64,000 bases of DNA from positions 2,232,001 through 2,296,000 of the forward strand of contig NC_068563.1 in NCBI RefSeq assembly GCF_022201045.2, given 5' to 3'. Under the pieces are notes generated by a model that was not told where the DNA came from, searched no databases, and worked only from the letters and a program-made list of their open reading frames with translations. A program made the translations under genes and the position numbers. This document shows, piece by piece, positions 49,255-60,516 of the stretch. This DNA comes from Citrus sinensis (lineage: Eukaryota; Streptophyta; Magnoliopsida; Sapindales; Rutaceae). Every line of letters begins with the position of its first letter. Position 1 is the stretch's first letter.

Positions 49255-49648
49255 ATAACCTTTAATAAAATTTACAACCTCAAATTATATCATCCCTGAC
49301 AATTGGCGAGCCAGTGGTCTCACCTCCCTTGGTTCTCCACTTGGGGATTCAATTTAATTTCCATTGGTTAAAGTCTCCCCCAAATCCAATTAATTTCCTC
49401 TCCCACATTTATGAGTAGAGGTTAATACATCTCCCCATATATATTGAAGTTGAGAGATTTTCGAGCATAACTCCTAAATCTTTATCGTAAACTATATGAT
49501 CACTCAAGGGACCTAACTAAAGAAATTTTTAAATAGTTTTCAAAAACTAGTTTAGACTTTATCCATCCGTTTACTTTTAAAATAAATAAGAAAGTATTTA
49601 AAGAATATACATCTATTTAACAATAACTCAAAATGTGTACTTATATAT

Positions 49649-50460
49649 CCAAAAGAACAAAAAAGTTTGTCACTTCAAATGTAGATTTTCAACATTACTA
49701 ATGAAGTAATTATGATTAAGTAGTGATATATGTACAAATTTTATAGTCCAACTAATGTATCACCGATATATTATTGATAAAAAAAAGTGATGATGCAAAA
49801 AAGACTAATTATCACATGACTATATAAGATAATGTCACATGAATTAGAATAAAAATTTAATTAAATAGATATCATTATTGAAATGGTAAAAGTTATTGTT
49901 TGAGTGATTTTTTTTAAGTTTCTATTGACACTTATAATGAAAAATTACTTAAATCAATTTTGTGAGAAAGACTTGAACTCTGTAATAATTGAAGTGATTT
50001 ACCATTGATTATTACATGTTCATACTACGTTAAATTAATAATATTATGGTATAAAATTTACATCTAACTCGTGTAAAACTTGATGTAATACATTCAAATT
50101 GGTGTTACATAATTATCACATCACATTCATTAAATACAAATTTTGTGTTAAATATGCATTACTTGATCATTCAAAATCTACCATAATACAAAGTTCGGCT
50201 TTAGATTGCACTCAAAACATATTTGTTATTCATGATTCATGAATGCTTTCCAATAATCAATGCTTCAATAGTATTGTTAGGTCTAATATTTATCACTTAT
50301 CATCATCATATGATTAAAATGAATTAAAAAAGTAATATTTGTTATAATATCAAAAGCGCTCGCCATCCATGAGTTTTTTAACATTCCTATAAAAAAAATA
50401 ATTTATGAGCAATTATATATTCTATCAAAAGGACAAAGTTGACTAATTCGGCTTTAGAAT
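49649..50460. other. AT-rich intergenic DNA
   Basis: No gene or repeat recognised. Confidence 0.5.
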
Positions 50461-51403
50461 TAGGGATGGCAATGGGGAGGGGACCGATCTCCCCGTACCC
50501 ATCCCCGATATTTTGCGTATGTCCCCATCCCCTCCCCGTCCCCGTCAGAATTACTTGAGAGAATCATCATCCCCTCCCCGAATAATAACAGGGGATCTCC
50601 GAGGGTCCCCGATCCCCGAATAACTAATATATTTTTTTTCGATTTTGAGTTAAATCATATTAAAATAAAAAATTCAAATAAAAGTAAAGTTCAAAATATA
50701 TCTTAAATTAATATCTATTACAAAAGTCACATACATTAAATTAGTAAGTAACGCAACATGCAATGGATACAAACTTCTTTTACAAACTATCATGAACAAA
50801 TTAATAGTCTAATACAAAATTGTTACAAATAAAATCGAATTTAGATTCAAAATTAACTTTTTCAATGGTGGCGTGGGCACTTTATAAATGTGGACTATTC
50901 CCTTTACAACATAATAGTTAAATCGGAGCAAATCAAAAGCAAATATTAGATTAGATTAGATTAGATATTAAAATTGTGATTCGCTGTGGGCAATTATAAC
51001 ATCTAAAATTAAAAAAAAAATAGATTTACGTTTAAAATATTTAAAGAATATTAAAATTTAAAAAAATGTTTGGCTAATAGAATCTACTCGGTCTTTTTAA
51101 TGTCCTAAATAAAAATTTAGAACTTTAATTAGCTAATTAGGCCTAAAAGTTTAATAATATAAATATTTTGATATTTTTTATTTTTACCAATATTTATAAT
51201 TTTATAATTTATTTACTAGTAATTTTAAAAAATTAAAATAAAATTAAAAATTAAAATGGGGAAATGGGTAGGGGATGGGGATTCCACCTCATCCTCGTCC
51301 CCTCCTCGAATAAGAAATTAGGTATGAAATTATTCTCATACCCTCCCCGAATGAGGAAAATCTCCGAGGGTACCTGTCCCCGTGGGAATTTTTGCATTCC
51401 CTA
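50461..51403. mobile_element. Non-autonomous hAT-type element with CCCCGTCCCC-rich ends
   Basis: A perfect 8-bp duplication TTTAGAAT at 50453-50460 and 51404-51411 bounds a 943-bp element with ends TAGGGATGGCAATGGGGA and, reversed, TAGGGAATGCAAAAATTCC. Subterminal regions carry degenerate arrays of CCCCGTCCCC and CCCCGAATAA; the centre is AT-rich and non-coding. It has the same architecture as the element at 36499, with a different GC-rich motif. Confidence 0.88.
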
Positions 51404-51411
51404 TTTAGAAT

Positions 51412-52644
51412 GCACTTAAAACATATTTACCATGCATGGTTTTCAAGAATCAAAATCATTCTTGGGTATGATTTACTATTTAGCAAATGAGTAAAATTTT
51501 AAATAAATTAACGTGAAAAATTTGTCAGAATAAGAAAAGCACTCATGGTGCATGAATTTCGAACAAGCATCTAACGAGCACTTATTTCAAAAGCTAGCAC
51601 TAGAAAGTACTTCAAAAAATAAAAAATGAACGTATCTTTATTCTAACCTCGTGACATTAAACCACTGCGGAAAAGGTTTTAAATTATGTTAAGTACATTC
51701 CAAATTAAAGCATACTTTCAATTCTTATTAATTTCTCCAAAAAAAAAAAAATTGTTTACTTCAAAATACGGGCTAAAGTACGATACAAGGCATAATTTCT
51801 TTCGCATAGAAAACTCTACAACTCAACCTTAGATTAAATGTTCATGTATTTTATGCACTTGTTTTAAAAATTAAATCGTTTATTATTTGAATACATATTA
51901 TGAAGCAAGTTTATTGAAATTCACAATCAGAAATTTATCAGACCTCTTAAAATATTTGGAAGAATATCTTTTTGATTTAATTACACAGACAAAAAGAAAA
52001 AGAAAAAAAAAAAGGAACCTATTGGGGCCACCGTTTGAGCCTCAACCATCCAAGTATAGCACAAAAATTAACCCTTCATTACAAGATTAATTCTCTGATC
52101 TGCTTTTGTTCGCCGCGTAAAGGACTTGAGGAAAACAACCAATCACATGCACACACGTCTAATCGCCAGTCTTCTTCGCACGCATAACGCAAATATTCTG
52201 AAATACTTAAAACAGTCAAAGCACCAATACCAGTATACCACAGTCCTTTCCTTTGAGCCATTAATGGAGAGCATATCCTGTGTCGATGTTTATTAAGCCA
52301 CAGATTGTCAGATTGTGATAGTAGTACAGTACCCCACGCTTTCCCCGCGTCTTCATATGTAGAAAAAAAGCACTTTTCCAGTTGCGCTTTCGCTTTATTC
52401 AGAAGCACTTTTATCTCCAAGCATGCATTGATCATCAGATCACGTACAATGGAACTTATTCTTCACCATACAGTGAGTACTCAATGGGGACTACGGAATA
52501 TAGATACTTCGACCGATCACTATATCTATTGAGCAAAGAGATAGAGGCTTTCAATTAACCCCACGTTGTTTTAAAATTAATCTTGCTAAGAACGAACGTT
52601 AAGCCTCTGTTCTTGAATCGTTTGAATTAATCAAGATCGGTTCT
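51412..52644. other. Intergenic DNA and LEA promoter; an unassigned minus-strand open frame
   Basis: Left of 52080 it is AT-rich. A 118-codon minus-strand frame at 52079-52435 (starts MINACLEIKVLLNKAK) has balanced composition but matches no family I know. It overlaps what should be the promoter or leader of the LEA gene and could be antisense, a gene relic or chance. The LEA leader occupies the right end. Confidence 0.35.
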
Positions 52645-53298
52645 ATGTTTCTGCAACCAGTGATCATGGCAAGAGCTGGGATCACGAGAGCACAGATGGC
52701 AACCCTAAGGTAACGTCAGTACTGGATTATTAATTAACTACTTCAATTTCATGATTTAATTAATTTTGAAACAAATATTCATTTGCGAGTGTTGCATCAG
52801 AGAGACACGAAAATATTAGGTACGTACTCTCTTTATGTGCATACAATACTTCCATCACGTGTACCCTTTAATTAAATAGGTTAAAAAAAAAGGATCAGAG
52901 AGTATACAGCAGGAGGACAAAAATTTTCTTGAGAAACTTAATGTGGTTAGTTTTTGTTTGTTAATTAACATTATTATTTTTCATGCAGGTTACCTAATAA
53001 GCAAGTTTATTATCGCGGCCTTACCAAAACTGCCGAAGCAGTGCTAGATGATGATGATGATGGTCAACAAGAAAGCTTTACAAGAAATTCATCAAGAGGT
53101 GAGAAGATGAACAATTCAAAGGAGAGTTTGGTAAATTGGATCCCACATCCTCGTTCAGGAATATATGTTCCTCAAGGCCATGAGCGGGTGATGGACGATG
53201 TTCCAATCAACGCGGCTTCGTTTGGCCATCGGACTTTCTGGCTGAGGAGCGATGATGGTGTTGAAAAACCAAACCCTGATTATGATTATAGCCCTTAA
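52645..53298 (+). CDS. LEA_3 family (Lea5/SAG21-like) protein
   Basis: Two exons, 52645-52709 and 52989-53298, join in phase 2 to 124 residues. A second in-frame ATG at 52666 gives 117 residues starting MARAGITRAQMATLR; that short basic N terminus looks like a mitochondrial presequence, and I prefer it as the biological start. The C-terminal half has the LEA_3 signature: NWIPHPRSGIYVPQGHE, VMDDVP, AASFGHRTFWLRSDDGVEKP. Members such as SAG21 are small hydrophilic proteins induced by drought, senescence and oxidative stress, and several enter mitochondria. A run of Asp codons (53047-53061) makes this copy more acidic than usual. The intron contains a CACGTG core near 52856, which may or may not matter. 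Confidence 0.87.
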
Positions 53299-53459
53299 GG
53301 TACTACTGATTTAGAAGAATGCCCTAGTGAGTAATTAGATCAATTTAATATGTTCCACTAGAGATCAATTGATCCTATTACTAAATGATAGATTTAATGA
53401 GAAGATAAATGCAACACGGGTTTGTGCTTGCATTGGCATGCACTACTGTGCCCTAAATA

Positions 53460-54720
53460 ATGTAGCGTGAAGCAAAAATGAAAACTCAGTTGTTTGATGC
53501 TCAGAAAATTTAGAGGAAAATAATCTGAATCTGGATTTTTATTCAACGAGAAAATATCTTAATACATCACTATTTATAGACAAATCTTAAGCTTGATTGA
53601 TACGTAACTAATTCAGTATTAATTAAACTTAAGCTAGCCAAACTTTAGCTCAATGCGTTTTGAATTGACTTTCTTCTTCTCTAAATAATGAACTGTCCTA
53701 ACATCCCCCTCAAACTCAAGTGGCATAAATGTACACTGGGTTTGGATCTCAAATAATTGTTTTTTTTTTTTATCAAGTTATTTTCCACATAGATACAACA
53801 TGCACCAATTGAATTTCGATCATCTAAGTCACATGATCAATTAGCATCACTAAACCAGCTAACTTCATGTCTCCATCTCGAATTAATCTCAATCCATAAC
53901 CTTACGTAACTTTTTAAGTATCTCAAAACTCTCTTACATGCATTTAATTGTTGAATTGTATGAGATGATACATATTGACTCAACTTGTGTACAACAAAAA
54001 CAATATCAAGTCTTGTTAGTACCAAATATTGTATACTTCCAACAGCGCTTCTACAAAGAGTTGGATCTTCAATGTAATAGCTAAGATCGCTTTGTTCTTT
54101 TTTTTTTTTAACTCACTCGGTGGAGTGTCCATCCTTTTACATTCTAACGTATCAACATTGGCCAACAAATCTCTTATATAGTTTCTTTGTGATAGATAAA
54201 TGCAATCTCTATCATATAAACCTTCTATCCCATGAAAGTAAGACAATGTTCCCAAATCCTTCAATGCAAAAACAATACTGAACTGGGACATGGATTTCTG
54301 ATTTTGCACTATTTGGCCTTGTAATATTTAGGTATATGATCAACATATATCAATACCATAATTAAGAGATGTTTTGCTTCTTCTTAAGAATAATGAAGTA
54401 TCAACCTTGGAATTCACAAATCCTCGTTGCAACAACAATCCTTTAAGTTTCTTAAATCAAGCTTTAGGGACTTGTTTGAAATTCAAACCATATAATGATT
54501 TGTACAGTTTGCACACAAAATCATATCTCTGTTGTCCATGAAACCTTCATGTTGGTATATAAAAACTTCTTCAGTTAAATCACCATAAAAGAAAGCATTA
54601 TTGATGTCCACATGTCTTATGGTCCATTGATTCCTTACTGTCAAGCTTAGTAAAAGTCTCAAAGTAGCTGATTTAACCATTGAGAGCACATTCAATATTC
54701 AATTTTTTGAAAACCTTAAT
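53460..54720 (-). mobile_element. Ty1/copia retrotransposon fossil: reverse transcriptase remnant and 3' LTR
   Basis: Read on the minus strand, about 54720 to 53820 carries reverse-transcriptase-like segments of Ty1/copia type. A purine-rich tract at 53704-53714 follows, and directly after it a sequence starting TGTTAGGA at 53703 looks like the 3' LTR, which runs to roughly 53460. No 5' LTR, gag, protease or integrase is recognisable. The coding remnant is broken in several places and incomplete, so this is an old fossil. Confidence 0.8.
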
Positions 54721-55832
54721 TTAGCCACCAGTCTTGTTTTATGCTTTGCTACACTTCCATCAGTGTGTTATACTTTACTTTGTATACTTTATGAAAATGA
54801 TAGGTTAATGGGTGAAATATCTTGAAAATATTATTGAATTTTGTTCAATGAGAAAATGTCGCTATTAGCTCAATTCATAGAGCATCTAAAACAAACTTAA
54901 CTACCTTATGCTAAGAGTGCGTTTGAAATTGAGGTTGGGCAACTAAAGTGTTTGGTAAACACTAATTGCTGTAATTTGAAAGTTATGTTGATATAATTTT
55001 TCACTTGTATAATGAAAAATTTATTACATTTTTAATAATTTCATCTAAATTATTATTTAAAATTTATGTTTCTTAATGATGTCTGATGATGTGGCATTGT
55101 TCATCTTTCTTTTTTTATTTTCGAATCTGCCTCACCAGAGTGTCATCTATAATAGCTAACTTTTAACCCGTATAATGTATGACTAATTAGAATAAGTAGT
55201 TTATAAGTGCAATATTGCATCGACACATACTTTCTGAATAAATCTTTTAATATGACGCTGTTTAGATATTTGATCTTTGATTTGATTATTACACAGAAGA
55301 ATCAAAATTGCAATAACAAAATAAGCAATGTTTGAATTGAATTTTCTCCTGTCACAATCATTGAATTCGAACTTACCGGTGAATTTCCGCTTATTTATCC
55401 TTCCGTGCAACGGCGCCGTTTTTATCCGGAGCCAAACGGTCAAAACCCCAAAAAGGCCCACAACAGCAAAATAAAATAAAATAAAAGACCGCGAAAAGGC
55501 GTCTCAATCCAACGGTCTGCGTTGGAGAAATAAACATCACTTGAACAGGCGTCGGAATCTGAAAGCGAGTTATCCACTTTCCTACTCGTCCAAAATCCGG
55601 TTTTAAAACGACACAGTATCGAAACTCAAAAAAAATCTATCTCGTCTTGACTCGTCTCATCATATCGCACTATTCTCATCTTTTCTTCGAAGGCAACGCT
55701 CTGGTTCACAGATCGCTGTAGCTTAGCAACTAGTGGTCATTTCATTCCATTTTTCTTCAAATTTATTTTTTATTTTTTCACACCAGTCTCTTTCTCTCTC
55801 GGGGGAAGCGATACGCTGCGTTTTGGTGGTGC
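54721..55832. other. Intergenic DNA and RING-H2 gene promoter
   Basis: The left part is AT-rich, with a GAGTGCGTTTGAAATTGAGG start near 54916 that might be one end of a hAT-like MITE, but I found no matching right end. From about 55380 the sequence becomes richer in GC and should hold the RING-H2 promoter and leader. Confidence 0.45.
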
Positions 55833-57941
55833 ATGACGAGCGCGTCGGAGTTATTTTATACCAGGAGATCGCGCGTGGGCCGGGCCGACCAGGATCTAGG
55901 CCTCGATTCTTTCACTTCCGAAAGGGGTTTGCACAATCGTCGACACCATCATAATCATAATCATCGCCATGATTTGGACGGCTGTGATCCTCTCCGCCGG
56001 TCGCCGCACGCGCGCCATCTCCCTCACCGTCCCTCCCCCTCGGTAACCAGTTGTTTGTATAAAGCTTCAATTTTTCAGCCCAGATGCTTATGAAATTTTT
56101 AACTTTGATTTTCTTCGTCATTATTTATTTTTGTTTATTTTATTATTATTATTATTTATTATTATTTTTTGCATTGACGGAAAATTAAAGTTGTTGTTAA
56201 TGTTATTCATTTGATTTAGTTACTTACAAGGAAGCCATCGGGTTTGCAATTCAGAAATAATTTCTTATGAAAAAAAAAATCAGGCTGTAATTTGGATATA
56301 TAACATAGCAAATACGAATAAAAATTATTTTTTATATTCATTATGTTGGAAAATGTCTTGGAAATGGGAATGGGATTTTGATTTTAGTGGGAAATTGGAA
56401 TTGTAAAAATTTGCTGTGAAAAATGAAGATTTGGAAGAAATGCTGCGCTAGCTGCTAAGTTATGCATAATATTAAGCTTATACATATCATTTCAAGTAGG
56501 TTTGGCATATTAAAAGAAGAATGTAAAAGAAGGAAAATTAAAAGGATTAAGATGTATTTTACCTTCGGGGAAAGTTGTATTTATTGCCTTGATTTTCTCA
56601 CTTCTTTGGGTAGTGCTCCAATCCATGCAGTTGATGCCGAGTCATAGATCAATCTGTTGTAATCATGCAGTGTGCTGGGTTAATTGTTCCATTGCTCTAG
56701 CACTTCCTTTCCTTTGTAGGATTCTAATTTACTTGTGCGAGTGTGATACTAAAATTGACTGTTTTTCTGTTTATATTCTTCATGCACAGAAATGAACACC
56801 AATTGATTTCATCTGTATCAGTTTTGGATAGTGATTAACTGCTGAAAGATAAGTCTTATTTTGCCCATTCTCATTTTTGTGTTTCACTTTGTGCAGGAGC
56901 GTGCATCAGTTTGGCTTGATCAAGGAACCAGTCAGCATGTATCAAGTAATCCTATGAACTCAGAAGTTTCTAGAAGCACAAGCAGTCCGAGTTGGAACGG
57001 AAATGAGAGGCTTCCTGGAACTGTGCTACTAGCAAGGGCAAGACTTCTTGAGAGATTGAGAGGGGTATCTCTTTCTGAAAATGGGTCAGTGCTTTGTAAG
57101 TTATGTTTGAGTTGAGTTTTTTATGATCCATTGTGCTTCACGTATGGTATGTGCTGCACAAATTTGTGTTTACTGCATTTTATCACAGAATTTGACGGCT
57201 ATCAATTTGACACTGACTCTAAATTGACCCATATTCAGTTTTTGGTAGGAATGCGAAAGAAAAATCATCAGTTTTATTGAAAAACTATCATCTGGGATTA
57301 TTACATGGGTTATGCAATGTGTATTGAAAATAGGCAGCATACAGTCATAGTATAATTACAATGTGTGTGTGTGTGTCTCCAGTTCCAGTGAGGCTTTGTC
57401 ATTACATTCTCTGTGCATTTATCTCTGAACCTCATATCTCCTTGGTTGAGGTGGAGGTAGTGACCTGTGCTATTTGGCTTTATTCAGGAGAAGTGGCAGA
57501 GGTTTATCAAGCAATAACCAGAGGGGGAATATCTTTGGTGATGAACTGAGGCTTGTTGATGCAGGAGATTGGGCAGCTGAAACCTCCGCAGGATGGTCAG
57601 CTGTAAGCTCTCCCTTTTCCGAATTGATGACTTCTCAAACAGAAAGACTGCAATTAGTGCAACAGAAGAGGAAGAAACCTCCTGGTCTCACTCAGGAGGC
57701 CCTGGATTGTTTGCACGTTGAAATCTTCAACAGCTTTGCAATAAGTTCCGAAGGGGAAGCATCAAAGACCTCATTAGATTGCAGTATATGTCTAGAGAGT
57801 TTCACAGATGGGGATGAGCTTATATGCCTGCCATGCAAGCACAGGTTCCATTCTGATTGTTTGGATCCTTGGGTTCGAAGCTGTGGAGACTGCCCATATT
57901 GTCGAAGAAATATAGTTGTAAATAGTGACAAATCGGTATAG
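55833..57941 (+). CDS. RING-H2 E3 ubiquitin ligase (RHY1A-like)
   Basis: Three exons, 55833-56042, 56897-57084 and 57488-57941, join in frame to 283 residues. The N terminus MTSASELFYTRRSRVGRAD and the His-rich stretch HRHDLDGCDPLRRSP resemble Arabidopsis RHY1A as I remember it. The RING-H2 finger is at residues about 231-272: CSIC, then CLPCKHRFHSDCLDPW and CPYC, giving the C3H2C3 pattern. Such fingers bind an E2 enzyme and transfer ubiquitin to a substrate. There is no membrane span or signal peptide, so nuclear or cytosolic action is likely. Substrate unknown. Confidence 0.9.
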
Positions 57942-60139
57942 GGAACAACTTAAATTCTATGTTTTATTTAACCTTTTAATTGTTTGTTTTTGTGTTTAGG
58001 CTTTGTTACACTAAGTAAAAAATCTTGGGACTTGGCTGTATTTGGGAGATGGTTTTGGTTCCTAGTTTTGATTTATGCGGAGATTTTGACTTGAGCTCAT
58101 GAATTTCGAACCTCCATCTCGATGATAACATGATATATCATCCCATTCGAAAGCTTATAATCATTTCACTACAAGGCCTGAATTTATTATTTTGTGAACC
58201 ATACGATCTGATGAAAGGGACAGCATTGACCATATATGTGATAAGACAAAATAGCCGGTTCATTCATTCACATTGGAAGCCCGGCTAGGGTAAGTGCATC
58301 ATAGACTTACATTGTAAGCCCAAATCATGTTAGACATCCAAAACATCAGCTTGAAGGGCAGCACAAACGCAAGCTTCTGTTTGTAGTACAAACAAACCTG
58401 GCAATTAGATTACAGCAAATTGGTATTCTTGGTGAGCTTTCTCCCATCACCAAACTCGCCAACTGGGCTGCTGAGCTACTGCTGAAGAAAAGATGTTCAT
58501 GGGCATAGCCGCGACCGAATAGAATGAGTATGAGCACAAGGGCTTTTGAGGTGTGTGTGCGCGCGTGCGCACACGCGTGCTCAAGACAAGTTCATTTATG
58601 ATTGTGCATATGTCCATCGCGGAAACAAAAGAGTAGCGCACACTTAAAACGAGTTGCAAGAGCAAACGAGTAGTGCTAAGCATCCTAAAGTTTTATCTCA
58701 AAAATCTATTTGAAATGATATAACATTCATCAATTAGATAACGAGATAATAGAATTAATTCAGATAAATCAACTTGTAAAAGAAATATAAACCATTTGTT
58801 ATAAATATCACATCACATGCCTTTGTGAGGTCAAGGTGAAATTCATCAGTGAGGTGCATATCATTTTTTAATTTGAGATGTGCGGCGCGGCACCACTGCT
58901 TAAAAAAAAAACACTTAAAAAACTCGAACACTATAATTGACACTTTCAATAATTTAGAAGACATGATCTTCGTTACACATATAGTAGTGATCGGCGGATC
59001 CGCCGGTTTATTTAATTGAGTTGGAAAGGTAAAAGCAGCAAAAATCAATCTGACAGAATGAATAATTAAATTAGAAACACGGTTTCTTTTGTTAATTCTT
59101 TACACACGCCAAGCTAGAAAGATGAGCAGCACTAGGACACGACGCTTTCATACTTAGAATTGAAATATTATTAAAATTTGAAACGGAATGGGAAAATCTA
59201 TGGGTTAAGTTTGAAACGGATTAGAATTGAAATATTATTAAAATTATTTATCGTTATTGGATCCTCTGCAGATACATGTTCATAGATTTGCCCCCGAATT
59301 TGATATGGGAATTCGAAGTGGTGGCGGTGGCGCCTTGCTTTTATTACCAAATCAAAAACTCAAAAAAAAAAAAAAGGATTCTGCTTTCTGTTCTTGGAAA
59401 TTGGAAAATGGTCACTGCATCTGCATGCATGCATGCAAGCTCCTGATTCCTGCCAAGGCAAGTAATCCCATTTCCATTTATTGACTTATTTTGGGGACTC
59501 ACCGTTGTTTCACAACTATCTATTATTCTATGGGAGCCTCTATGTTAAATTTTCTTTGTTTTTGGACTTTAGTTTTGCGCCGCCCATGGAGAATTTACAA
59601 GTCTTTGTCTCTCTTCAGTCTTCAACTCACTTGTAATCTTTCATTGGTCGATTTCTAATAATTTCATTTTTTTAGATGAGAAAAGTCTATATATACCCAC
59701 ACACACACACACAAACAAACAGACGTTGCTATTCCTTATTAAAAAAAAAAAAAGAAAAACTAATTTTCATCAAATGTCTCTTAATACATCAAAAGCATCT
59801 AATATTTTTGTAATAAGAAATAATAAACGTCTTTTTTTTAAAAAAAAGAGAGAATTAAAAGAGTACTTACAAAATTTAAAATTACTCCCACCTGAAACTT
59901 AATATGGAAGAAAAGAAGGATGGATTGAATAGAAATTAATTAAGATGAAATAAATACATGGAGTTTGAATATATATATATATATATATAGAACCACCAAA
60001 ACGGGTCCAAGTTGAGCATAAATTAATTAAAACAAAGTGGACAATGCTGCCCTTGAAAGTTTGAACAAGTTTGGCTCTTTTTACCAAAGCAATATCATTT
60101 TCATAATGTGATTTTGTGAATATCTATTATTTACTTTTA
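57942..60139. other. Intergenic DNA with simple repeats
   Basis: It holds the RING-H2 3' flank, a 30-bp alternating purine-pyrimidine tract at 58551-58580, a CA run at 59699-59712, and a TA run at 59969-59989. An open frame at 59257-59484 is probably chance. No gene recognised. Confidence 0.5.
58551..58580. repeat. Alternating purine-pyrimidine (Z-DNA-prone) tract
   Basis: Thirty bases of strict G/A alternating with C/T (GTGTGTGTGCGCGCGTGCGC and onward through ACACGCGTGC). The part GCGTGCGCACACGC is close to self-complementary, so it could also form a small hairpin. Confidence 0.9.
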
Positions 60140-60516
60140 GAGCATCTCCAAAAGCCTCTATAAATTTTACTCTTCAAATACTTATTTGCTTACCTATGTG
60201 GCAAATAGAAAGGTGAAAAAATATGATATTCTCCAAAAGACTCTTCAAATAGAAATAAGTTAATATTATTATTAATCAAATAATTATTTTTTTAAAGAAA
60301 AAGTCAATAGTAATTAAAGCACTTCTCTCTCTTTCTTCAATGAAAAGTAATAAAATATAAATTGAAGAGGGAGAAATCAACTCTCCAAATTTGAAGAGAG
60401 AGAATCATTTCTTATTTGAAGAATCTTAATTGGAATGTCTTTTAGAACCTTAAATATTGAGGTGGCTCTTCAAATAATTAATAAAATCTTATTTGAAGAG
60501 TTTTTTGGTGATGCTC
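60140..60516. mobile_element. MITE with GAGCATCWCC ends
   Basis: Left end GAGCATCTCCAAAAG and reversed right end GAGCATCACCAAAAAA form inverted repeats; TCTTCAAATA blocks inside also pair. It is 377 bp and flanked by TA on both sides (TTA left, TAA right). Non-coding. GAGCATCTCC ends are common in plant MITEs; the superfamily is not certain. Confidence 0.72.

Larger units (their letters stand above)
47962..49648 (+). repeat. Tandem duplication of an 840-bp block
   Basis: Copy 1 is about 47962-48798 and copy 2 about 48799-49648. They share long stretches, such as GTAGTGGGATGGTGAAGTTT and GGTTAATACATCTCCCCATA, with scattered substitutions and small indels; divergence by eye is some 5-8 percent. 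Each copy contains the same small inverted-repeat element, so that insertion is older than the duplication. No coding frame survives in either. I could not assign the block to a transposon family. Confidence 0.85.

Noticed and set aside
54916-55200. hAT-like MITE starting GAGTGCGTTTGAAATTG
   Set aside because: Only a left-end-like sequence is visible; no inverted right end or target duplication was found.
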